A stretch of DNA of 11,505 bases from NCBI GenBank assembly GCA_945486175.1, contig CALYTA010000009.1:1-11505 (forward strand), read 5' to 3'. This DNA comes from an uncultured Clostridia bacterium. GTDB lineage: Bacteria > Bacillota > Clostridia > Oscillospirales > Butyricicoccaceae. The position numbers and the translations under genes are program-made. Every line of letters begins with the position of its first letter. Position 1 is the stretch's first letter. Under the pieces are notes generated by a model. That model did no database searches. It was not told the origin of the DNA and worked only from the letters and a program-made list of their open reading frames with translations. Below are positions 6,164-11,505 of this stretch, in pieces.

Positions 6164-6829
6164 ATGGAACTGATGGAAGCGATGAAAGCCCGGCACAGTG
6201 TCCGGCAATACACAGACAAACCCATTGGGGCGGACATCCTGCATGCGCTGCAGGAGGAAATTGCCGCCTGCAACAAAGAGGGCAATCTGCACATCCAGCT
6301 TGTGACGGATGAGCCGAAGGCATTTGACAGCTTTATGGCCCATTACGGCAAGTTCAGCGGCGTCACAAATTACATTGCACTGGTCGGCAAAAAAAGTGAC
6401 CGGCTGGACGAGTTGTGCGGATATTACGGCGAGCGGCTGGTGCTGAAGGCACAGCAGCTCGGACTGAACACCTGCTGGGTGGCGATGACCTATAAAAAAA
6501 TCCGCGGAGCATTTACCATCGGTGCCGGCGAAAAGCTGACCGTTGTCATTGCCCTCGGCTACGGAAAAACACAGGGCGCGGCACACAAATCCAAAGCCCC
6601 TGAAGCTGTGAGCAATGCAGACAGCAGCTCGCCCGGCTGGTTCCGGGCAGGTGTAGAGGCGGCATTGCTCGCCCCGACTGCGATGAACCAGCAGAAATTC
6701 ACGCTGACCTGTGCAAATGGCAGGGTCACTGCAAAAGCAGGCACCGGCTTTTATTCCAAAGTCGATCTCGGCATTGTAAAGTATCACTTTGAGATCGGCG
6801 CAGGCCGGGAAAATTTTGACTGGGCATAA
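6164..6829 (+). CDS. Nitroreductase family flavoprotein (TM1586-like)
   Basis: A 221-residue probable FMN-dependent oxidoreductase. The N-terminal RHSVRQYTDKPI (10-21) is the FMN phosphate-binding signature. GYYGERLVLKAQQLGLNTCWVAM (86-108) is the conserved helix and following strand of the fold. VVIALGYGKTQG (127-138) and the C-terminal ALLAPTAMNQQKFTL (167-181) resemble the two-lobed TM1586-type subgroup, in which one chain carries an internally duplicated-looking fold. Substrates are not predictable; members reduce nitro compounds, quinones or flavins using NAD(P)H. The ATG at 6164 has GGAGG 8 bp upstream. It is co-transcribed with the ArsR-type gene and closed by the hairpin at 6841-6871. 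Confidence 0.92.
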   Translation: MELMEAMKARHSVRQYTDKPIGADILHALQEEIAACNKEGNLHIQLVTDEPKAFDSFMAHYGKFSGVTNYIALVGKKSDRLDELCGYYGERLVLKAQQLGLNTCWVAMTYKKIRGAFTIGAGEKLTVVIALGYGKTQGAAHKSKAPEAVSNADSSSPGWFRAGVEAALLAPTAMNQQKFTLTCANGRVTAKAGTGFYSKVDLGIVKYHFEIGAGRENFDWA

Positions 6830-6840
6830 CCGGAAAAAGC

Positions 6841-6871
6841 AAGGCTGCAGGAAATTCCTGCAGCCTTTTTT
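6841..6871 (+). terminator. Terminator of the arsR-nitroreductase operon
   Basis: AAGGCTGCAGGAA (6841-6853) is perfectly complementary to TTCCTGCAGCCTT (6855-6867), followed by T to 6871. On the minus strand the same hairpin is followed by TTGCTTTTT, so it may also act on the converging surface-polymer operon. Confidence 0.92.
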
Positions 6872-6937
6872 GTTTGAGCCGGGATGCACCGTCCAACGGT
6901 TTCCTCAAGGGCGGATTTTACTCCGTTCGCACAATCC

Positions 6938-6969
6938 AAAGGCTCCCTCCGATGAGGGAGCCTTTTTTT
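6938..6969 (+). terminator. Second terminator hairpin, possibly repeat-derived
   Basis: AAAGGCTCCCTC (6938-6949), loop CGAT, GAGGGAGCCTTT (6954-6965) and a run of T to 6969. It sits 9 bp before the end of the convergent glycerophosphotransferase gene and may work in both directions, although the minus-strand T run is only three bases. I recall similar GGCTCCCTC...GAGGGAGCC hairpins as frequent dispersed elements in Oscillospirales genomes (memory, not checked). Confidence 0.8.
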
Positions 6970-6978
6970 CGGCATGAT

Positions 6979-8127
6979 TTACGGTTTTCCCTTCACCCGC
7001 TCCAGAATCCAGTCCGCACAGCGGGCGGATGCCTTTCCGTCCACACAGAAGCCCATCCTGTCAAAAAATGCCGCGCAGTCGCGCTGATAGACAGCCTCAT
7101 CGAACGCCGCGATGTGCTGCACCATTTCCTCATTGGATTTCGCCAGCGGGAACGGCGTGTCATCAATCGGGAAATAGAAATTCCGGTCATTTTTATATGC
7201 GTCAATGTCGGTCGCAAACTGGAAGCACGGGCGGCGCGTCAGCGCAAAGTCGAACATCAGCGATGAATAATCCGTAATGACCGCATCGCAGGCGGACAGC
7301 AGCAGCTGCATGTCGTCAAATGCCGTCGCGTCAAAGGTGGTCTTGTTGTCAAAACGCAGGTCTTTCGCGCGCTGCATCACATGCGGATGCAGGCGCACGA
7401 GCGCAATCCACTTCCCGCCGAACCGCTTTTCACAGGCGTCACAGACCGCGTGATAATCCAGGCTGTATGCATCGAGCGAGCCGTCCGCACGGAAGGTCGG
7501 CGCATACATGACCAGCTTGCGGCCCTCCGGCAGATGCAGCGCGCGGCAGACCTTCTCTTTTGCATCCTTCGGCGGATGCACGAGGATGTCATTGCGCGGT
7601 GCGCCGTACTGCTCGACCGGGCCGTCATACCAGAACGACTTCCGGTAAATGTTTGTCATAAACGTGCTGTCGGAAATAATCGCATCGATCTGCTGCGAAT
7701 CGCGCTGCGCATAAGCCGCATAAGTCGCGTCCTCCTTGCTCAGCTTATCTGCCACATCGCGTTCAATGCGCTTGAGTGCAAAGCCATGCCAGGTCTGCAT
7801 GTAATACTGCCCGGCTTTTTTATGGCGCGCACCCTTGCGGCAGTTGTCCACCCAGACCCGTGCCGTGCACATTTCCCGGATTGCCGCCATCGTGTCATAT
7901 TTCACGACGCGCATGCCTTCCGGCGTGCCCGCGTTTGCCGGATCCTTTGCCAGCCAGACGAGATCGAGGTCTTCGTCCCGCCGGAGCAGCTCATCGGCAA
8001 CCGCCTTCGGATTGTCCGAATATCCACGGCCATAATAGCTGGTAAATACAATTTTATTTTTCTTTACCGGCAGGACACTGCCCAGCGTCCATGCCAGACC
8101 CTTTTGAATCTTCTTTCCAATGGACAT
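6979..8127 (-). CDS. CDP-glycerol glycerophosphotransferase family protein (TagB/TagF-like)
   Basis: Probably transfers glycerol phosphate (or a related alditol phosphate) from a CDP-activated donor to a lipid-linked glycan, at the inner face of the membrane. The 382-residue protein has the conserved N-terminal KIVFTSYYGRGYSDNPKAVA (25-44). The family's catalytic and donor-binding signatures follow: TWHGFALKRI (112-121), YGAPRND (174-180), YAPTFR (208-213), RLHPH (245-249) and the ITDYSSLMFDFA segment (284-295). There is no membrane helix, so association is peripheral. The start at 8127 is used because AGGAGG, inside the end of the upstream gene, lies 9 bp before it; an earlier in-frame ATG would overlap that gene by 32 bp. 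Last gene of the operon, 4 bp after the flippase stop. No CDP-glycerol synthesis gene is in the window. Confidence 0.92.
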   Translation of the reverse strand: MSIGKKIQKGLAWTLGSVLPVKKNKIVFTSYYGRGYSDNPKAVADELLRRDEDLDLVWLAKDPANAGTPEGMRVVKYDTMAAIREMCTARVWVDNCRKGARHKKAGQYYMQTWHGFALKRIERDVADKLSKEDATYAAYAQRDSQQIDAIISDSTFMTNIYRKSFWYDGPVEQYGAPRNDILVHPPKDAKEKVCRALHLPEGRKLVMYAPTFRADGSLDAYSLDYHAVCDACEKRFGGKWIALVRLHPHVMQRAKDLRFDNKTTFDATAFDDMQLLLSACDAVITDYSSLMFDFALTRRPCFQFATDIDAYKNDRNFYFPIDDTPFPLAKSNEEMVQHIAAFDEAVYQRDCAAFFDRMGFCVDGKASARCADWILERVKGKP

Positions 8128-8131
8128 GTGC

Positions 8132-9403
8132 TCAGTCCTCCTGTTCCACGTGCAGCAATGCACGGTTTTTCCAGATCACAACAATGCGGAACAGCAGGAT
8201 GGCGATTTCCGCAACCGATACCAGTGCGCCGAGCGTGACCATATTCATATTTCCGGTGAAATACAGCACCAGCAGGTTGAACACATGCAGTGCCGAGCCG
8301 AATACAACGGAATAATTCGCATATTTTGACAGTCCCATCGCGCTGAGCGTCGGGAAACCAAGGATATAGCTCGGCAGGATGACAATGACAACCGGCAGCA
8401 TGACGCGCAGCACCGGTGCCGCATCGCCATAGCCCGCGCCGAACACGATTTCACACAGCGGGCGCGCAAAAATAAACACAATCGCACAGCCGCCGATGAT
8501 AACCGGCATGATGATTTTCAAAATCTTCCAGACCAGCTTAAAATCCTTATTCTTGGTCATATAGGGATACATACTGTCGGAAATCGGTGACAGGCCGTTT
8601 TTGGCAGTCGTCACCAGCTTGTCCGCCAGAGAATAATAACCGATGGATGAGCCTGCGGAAATAACACTCAGAATAACCGTATTGCTCGCGGTATATACCG
8701 AGGTGGCAATGCGCGAATAGAAAAACGTGCTGGAACGGCGGAAGCTGTCCCAGACCTCCCGTGCCGTGCACCTGACAAACCGGATGTCCATCTGGCGGTA
8801 CAGATGTACATATACGCCGATCAGCGCGGCAGTATTGCCGATGATATTCAGAATCGGAATGATGCAGTACTGCTCCGGTCGCTTGAGCAGCAGCACGATC
8901 ATGACGGTGAAAAACGTCTTGATCGCAACAGTGCGTACGGTAATGGCGGTCATCTGCTCCAAACCGCGGTACAGATAATCCGGAATCATGGAGTTGACTG
9001 CGGTCGCAATCAGGAACAGCATATAAAATGTGCGGTCTTCGCGCCACGACGGCAGAATCTGACACAATACCAACAAGACAATCACCGAGCCGATGGTCAG
9101 AAAAATCTTATCGATGGTGACTGCGGTCAGGATTTTGGACACCTTCCCCCTGTCTTCACGGTTGCGCGAGACATCCTCCGTCGCACTGAGCAGGAAGCCG
9201 AAATCGATGACCAGCTGGAAATACACCATGATTGCCGTCGCAACGCCCAGCTTGCCGTAATATGTCGGGCCGAGCACACGGGTCTCATACGGGACAACAA
9301 TAAAGCTGAGCAGATACGTCGAAAACTGCATGATGTACAGCATGACAGTATTTTTTAACAGCACGCCCTTTTTGGAGCTGAGGGCATTTTTATTGAACTT
9401 CAA
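8132..9403 (-). CDS. Wzx-like polysaccharide flippase
   Basis: A 423-residue integral membrane protein of the oligosaccharide flippase (MOP superfamily) type, expected to move undecaprenyl-linked glycan units across the cytoplasmic membrane. After a basic N-terminus, the segment STYLLSFIVVPYETRVLG (28-45) and YYGKLGVATAIMVYFQLVID (48-67) are typical of Wzx. Many further hydrophobic helices follow, about 12 in all. The start is a TTG at 9403 (MKFNKNALSSKKG), with AAAGGA 9 bp upstream. The reading frame is open further upstream, but that part overlaps the glycosyltransferase gene and looks non-coding. It lies 25 bp after the glycosyltransferase and 4 bp before the glycerophosphotransferase gene, so the three are co-transcribed. 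The glycan moved is unknown. Confidence 0.92.
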   Translation of the reverse strand: MKFNKNALSSKKGVLLKNTVMLYIMQFSTYLLSFIVVPYETRVLGPTYYGKLGVATAIMVYFQLVIDFGFLLSATEDVSRNREDRGKVSKILTAVTIDKIFLTIGSVIVLLVLCQILPSWREDRTFYMLFLIATAVNSMIPDYLYRGLEQMTAITVRTVAIKTFFTVMIVLLLKRPEQYCIIPILNIIGNTAALIGVYVHLYRQMDIRFVRCTAREVWDSFRRSSTFFYSRIATSVYTASNTVILSVISAGSSIGYYSLADKLVTTAKNGLSPISDSMYPYMTKNKDFKLVWKILKIIMPVIIGGCAIVFIFARPLCEIVFGAGYGDAAPVLRVMLPVVIVILPSYILGFPTLSAMGLSKYANYSVVFGSALHVFNLLVLYFTGNMNMVTLGALVSVAEIAILLFRIVVIWKNRALLHVEQED

Positions 9404-9428
9404 AACAGGAAATCCTTTCTTTATTTTC

Positions 9429-10412
9429 TCAGCCGCCGACTTTGTTCTTTGCGCGGAACAGTGTGGCGAGCAGACGGTACCGGCGATGCAGCAGCAGACG
9501 GAATGCCAGCTTTTTGGCACGCGGCAGCTGTGCCACATAGCGGTTCTTCTCAAAGCCCGGGAAATATTTGCGCATATACTGATAAAATTCCTCCAGCAGC
9601 GGATGCTTCGGGTCGGTCATCAGCACGCGGACAGATGCCGCGAGGAAAATATGGTCAATGGCCAGACGGCACAGCTCATCCCGATAGCGCTCAAACAGGC
9701 CGTTTTCCCGGTACCAGCCCAGCAGGTCGTCAAATGCATCGATGATCTCATGATTGCGGTCGACATTCTTGTTGCGCGTGATGGAATTTTCGCGCACAAC
9801 ATAGTAATAATACGGGCGATGTACCGAGGCAATGCTTTCCGCCTTTGCAAACAGCTTGGTCGTCGTGCGGATGTCCTCATACCACACGCGTCCCGGATAG
9901 CGGATGCCGGTTTCCAGAAACAGCCGGCGCGCATAAATGCGTGTCCATGCATTCGGCAGGGCGAGCAGCAGCTCCGGCGTGTCTGCCAGCGTAAACACGC
10001 GGTCCTCCGGCAGCGGATCAATGAAAACCTGTGAGGTATCTCCTCCATTGTCCACGCGGAAGCCAAAGCTGATGATTTCGGCATGTGTCTCGTCTGCCTT
10101 TTGGGACAGCTCTTCCAGCATGGTTTCATCAATATAATCGTCACTGTCCAGAAAGACCAGATAATCGCCCAGCGCATGCTCCAGACCGACATTGCGCGCG
10201 TCGCCCAGTCCGCCGTTAGGCTTATGGATGACACGGATTTTTTCGGGCGCCTGCGCCGCAAGGGTATCGCACAGCGCACCGCTTCCGTCAGTCGAGCCGT
10301 CATCTACCAGGATGATTTCATATTCGTCATTGCGCTGCGCCAGAACAGACTGCACGCACTTTTCCAGATAATCTTTTACGTTGTATACGGGGATTACTAC
10401 ACTGAATTTCAT
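9429..10412 (-). CDS. Family-2 glycosyltransferase
   Basis: A 327-residue GT-A fold glycosyltransferase, acting at the cytoplasmic face of the membrane on a nucleotide sugar. It has FSVVIPVYN (3-11), IILVDDGSTDGS (33-44), NGGLGDARNVGLEHA (66-80) and the metal-binding DSDD (89-92). Further on are NAWTRIYAR (154-162) and a WYED catalytic-base type motif (177-180), followed by YYYYVVRENSIT (201-212) common to polysaccharide GT2 enzymes. There is no clear membrane helix; the basic C-terminus may touch the membrane. The ATG at 10412 has GAGGAG about 7 bp upstream; a longer in-frame start would run through the promoter. First gene of the surface-polymer operon. Sugar donor and acceptor are unknown. 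Confidence 0.94.
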   Translation of the reverse strand: MKFSVVIPVYNVKDYLEKCVQSVLAQRNDEYEIILVDDGSTDGSGALCDTLAAQAPEKIRVIHKPNGGLGDARNVGLEHALGDYLVFLDSDDYIDETMLEELSQKADETHAEIISFGFRVDNGGDTSQVFIDPLPEDRVFTLADTPELLLALPNAWTRIYARRLFLETGIRYPGRVWYEDIRTTTKLFAKAESIASVHRPYYYYVVRENSITRNKNVDRNHEIIDAFDDLLGWYRENGLFERYRDELCRLAIDHIFLAASVRVLMTDPKHPLLEEFYQYMRKYFPGFEKNRYVAQLPRAKKLAFRLLLHRRYRLLATLFRAKNKVGG

Positions 10413-10442
10413 ACTGTTCTCCTCATTTCCCGATATGGGGTT

Positions 10443-10471
10443 ATTATAATCCCTTTGCACAGTGTATGCAA
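10443..10471 (-). promoter_or_regulatory. Promoter of the surface-polymer operon
   Basis: On the minus strand TTGCAT (10471-10466) and a perfect TATAAT (10448-10443) are separated by 17 bp. It points away from the divergent XRE gene and lies beside the CAACCGC boxes at 10497-10549, so both could be controlled together. Confidence 0.8.
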
Positions 10472-10496
10472 GGGAAAGTGCAGGAATCTGCTGCCT

Positions 10497-10549
10497 GCAA
10501 CCGCCGGTTGCGTACAAATCAACCGCAGATGGTAGCCATGCAACCGCAG
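10497..10549. promoter_or_regulatory. Phased CAACCGC boxes, candidate shared operator
   Basis: CAACCGC occurs at 10498-10504, 10520-10526 and 10541-10547. Starts are 22 and 21 bp apart, about two helical turns, so all three face the same side. The last two share the longer CAACCGCAG. The first is half of a perfect palindrome, GCAACCG-C-CGGTTGC (10497-10511). The boxes lie between the two divergent promoters, and the third ends 5 bp before the TGG of the regulator's extended -10. Binding by the neighbouring XRE protein is inferred. Confidence 0.55.
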
Positions 10550-10553
10550 TTTC

Positions 10554-10562
10554 TGGTATGAT
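10554..10562 (+). promoter_or_regulatory. Extended -10 promoter of the XRE regulator gene
   Basis: TGG-TATGAT is an extended -10 without a good -35; the expected -35 zone is occupied by the third CAACCGC box region. The gene's GAGAGG ribosome site begins 13 bp later. Confidence 0.6.
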
Positions 10563-10588
10563 AGAGGAAAGAAAGAGAGGTGCTGGGC

Positions 10589-11218
10589 ATGACAATTTCC
10601 GACAGAATCCGCGAGCTGCGCCGCGCGAGGGGCATTTCACAGGAAGAGCTTGCCGCAGAAATCGGCGTATCCCGCCAGGCGGTGTCCAAATGGGAGAGCG
10701 GACAGAGTGTGCCTGACCTAGACCGGGTCATCGCACTCAGCGATTATTTTGAAGTCACAACCGACTATTTGTTAAAGGGCATTGCACCAACTGTGCCGCA
10801 GTCCGGCAAACAGGCACCCAACGCATCGGTGTTTGCCATCGCCGGGACGGCATTGAATGTCATCGGGCTTGCCACCTCCTGCGGCGTATGGTACGAGGAA
10901 CAAAATGCAATGGCAATTATTATCGGTCTCATTTTTATGGCGATGGGCTGCATGATCTTCGGCATCGGCATGGTCTGCCCCTCTGCGGACACCCGGCTGA
11001 AGGCAAAGGACCTGTTCTGGAAGGTCAACATCTGGATTCTTGTCTTCCTGCCGCTGGCGGTCGTGTACAACATTCTGACAGGCGGGCTTCCGGCACCCTA
11101 TCCGCTGCGGCGCGGGCCGCTGTTTTCCTTCCAGATTGCTTTCTGGATCATTTATCTCGCCATCTGCCTGCTGGCACAGCGGTATCTCCGCCGAAGCAAC
11201 AGCAAAAAAGACGACTAA
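10589..11218 (+). CDS. XRE-family regulator with four membrane helices
   Basis: A 209-residue one-component regulator. Residues 1-64 are a Cro/CI-type helix-turn-helix: [20 protein letters not shown] (6-25) and recognition helix [18 protein letters not shown] (28-45), then [15 protein letters not shown] (50-64). After a short linker come four hydrophobic segments (about 80-101, 107-130, 145-165, 178-197) and a basic/acidic tail RRSNSKKDD. The DNA-binding part should face the cytoplasm, anchored to the membrane. Start at the ATG at 10589, with GAGAGG 8 bp upstream; an in-frame GTG at 10580 overlaps that site and is rejected. It is divergent from the surface-polymer operon and shares a 176-bp regulatory region with it, suggesting it senses a membrane or envelope state and controls that operon and itself (inference). 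Confidence 0.9.
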   Translation: MTISDRIRELRRARGISQEELAAEIGVSRQAVSKWESGQSVPDLDRVIALSDYFEVTTDYLLKGIAPTVPQSGKQAPNASVFAIAGTALNVIGLATSCGVWYEEQNAMAIIIGLIFMAMGCMIFGIGMVCPSADTRLKAKDLFWKVNIWILVFLPLAVVYNILTGGLPAPYPLRRGPLFSFQIAFWIIYLAICLLAQRYLRRSNSKKDD

Positions 11219-11252
11219 CAAAAAAGGAGACATCCGCGGATGTCTCCTTTTT
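11219..11252 (+). terminator. Intrinsic terminator of the XRE regulator gene
   Basis: GGAGACATC and GATGTCTCC pair around a CGCG loop, flanked by A on the left and a T run (11248-11252) on the right, directly after the stop codon. It is symmetric, so it could work on both strands. The tandem repeat array begins immediately after it. Confidence 0.93.
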
Positions 11253-11253
11253 C

Positions 11254-11505
11254 TTTTATCCATTGTATCCGGCCCGTACATCCGCGCGGCGTTGGGGCAA
11301 CTGCCGGACCGTCCGTCCGACATGTTCGCTACTCGCGGGAGCGAGCCAGAAAGGTTTTCTTTTGCCTATTGTTTTATCCACTGTATCTGTCTCGCACAAC
11401 CCACGCGGCGTTGGGGCAACTGCCGGACCGTCCGTCCGGCATGTTCGCTGCTCGCGGGAGCGAGCCAGAAAGGTTTTCTTTTGCCTATTGTTTTATCCAC
11501 TGTAT
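11254..11505. repeat. Tandem array of a 118-119 bp unit, running off the window
   Basis: Units start at TTTTATCCA at 11254, 11372 and 11491, so the periods are 118 and 119 bp, and a third copy is cut by the window end. From GTTGGGG to CCTATTG (11291-11371 against 11410-11490) the copies differ at only 2 of 81 positions. The first about 37 bp of each unit are more diverged and include a 1-bp length difference. Each unit contains two possible hairpins: GCCGGAC/GTCCGGC, and GCTCGC-GGGA-GCGAGC with a GNRA-type loop. No gene with a ribosome site is seen in these 252 bp. Role unknown; a non-coding structured array, a species-specific intergenic repeat or part of a mobile element are possible. Confidence 0.9.

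Noticed and set aside
6041..6889. Minus-strand open frame of 282 codons opposite the ArsR-type and nitroreductase genes
   Set aside because: It crosses the terminator hairpin and has Cys-rich, family-less composition. The plus-strand genes are clearly real.
7381..8238. Plus-strand open frame of 285 codons opposite the glycerophosphotransferase
   Set aside because: Antisense shadow overlapping the flippase end, with no ribosome site and no recognisable domain.
9330..10034. Plus-strand open frame of 234 codons opposite the glycosyltransferase
   Set aside because: Antisense shadow spanning the junction of two co-directional genes, with no domain and no ribosome site.
10413..10640. Longer glycosyltransferase starting at 10640
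   Set aside because: It would run through the operon promoter, the CAACCGC boxes and the start of the XRE gene. The ATG at 10412 has a good ribosome site directly before the GT2 domain.
11322..11505. Open frame from ATG 11322 through the repeat array
   Set aside because: It has no ribosome site, is repetitive, and is open because the unit lacks stops in every frame. It is kept as an observation, not a gene.
11254..11505. CRISPR array
   Set aside because: The units are about 119 bp, directly abutting, without unique spacers.

Overview
This 11.5 kb window looks like chromosomal DNA from a moderately GC-rich Firmicute of class Clostridia. The protein families, the AGGAGG-type ribosome binding sites, the extended -10 (TGN-TATAAT) promoters and the strong intrinsic terminators all fit. 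An Oscillospirales, perhaps Butyricicoccaceae-like, gut anaerobe is my best guess, made from family resemblance only. No tRNA, rRNA, CRISPR array, phage gene or transposase gene was seen.

Left part (1-2500), minus strand: three separately promoted genes. These are pyrE (orotate phosphoribosyltransferase), a MerR-family regulator with a three-helix membrane domain, and rpiA (ribose-5-phosphate isomerase A). PyrE and RpiA both connect to the ribose-5-phosphate/PRPP pool, but each gene has its own promoter and pyrE and rpiA have their own terminators. Facing away from rpiA is a gene for a diacylglycerol/lipid-kinase-like protein whose kinase signature motifs are badly eroded. It runs tail-to-tail into, and overlaps by 13 bp, a thioredoxin-ferredoxin operon on the minus strand.

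Middle (4000-6970), plus strand: a neurotransmitter:sodium symporter family transporter with a structured 5' leader, then a two-gene operon of an ArsR-type repressor and a small nitroreductase. The region is closed by two consecutive terminator hairpins.

Right part (6979-10412), minus strand: a compact three-gene cell-surface polymer operon. It encodes a family-2 glycosyltransferase, a Wzx-like flippase and a CDP-glycerol glycerophosphotransferase family protein. Divergent from it is an XRE-type regulator with four predicted membrane helices. The 176-bp gap between them holds two facing promoters separated by three CAACCGC boxes spaced 21-22 bp apart, a likely shared operator. After the regulator's terminator the window ends in a tandem array of a 118-119 bp unit (two copies plus the start of a third) that runs off the edge.

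The most notable things are the 119-bp tandem array, the eroded lipid-kinase paralogue, the two membrane-anchored one-component regulators, the phased operator boxes beside the surface-polymer operon, and the structured leader of the sodium symporter.
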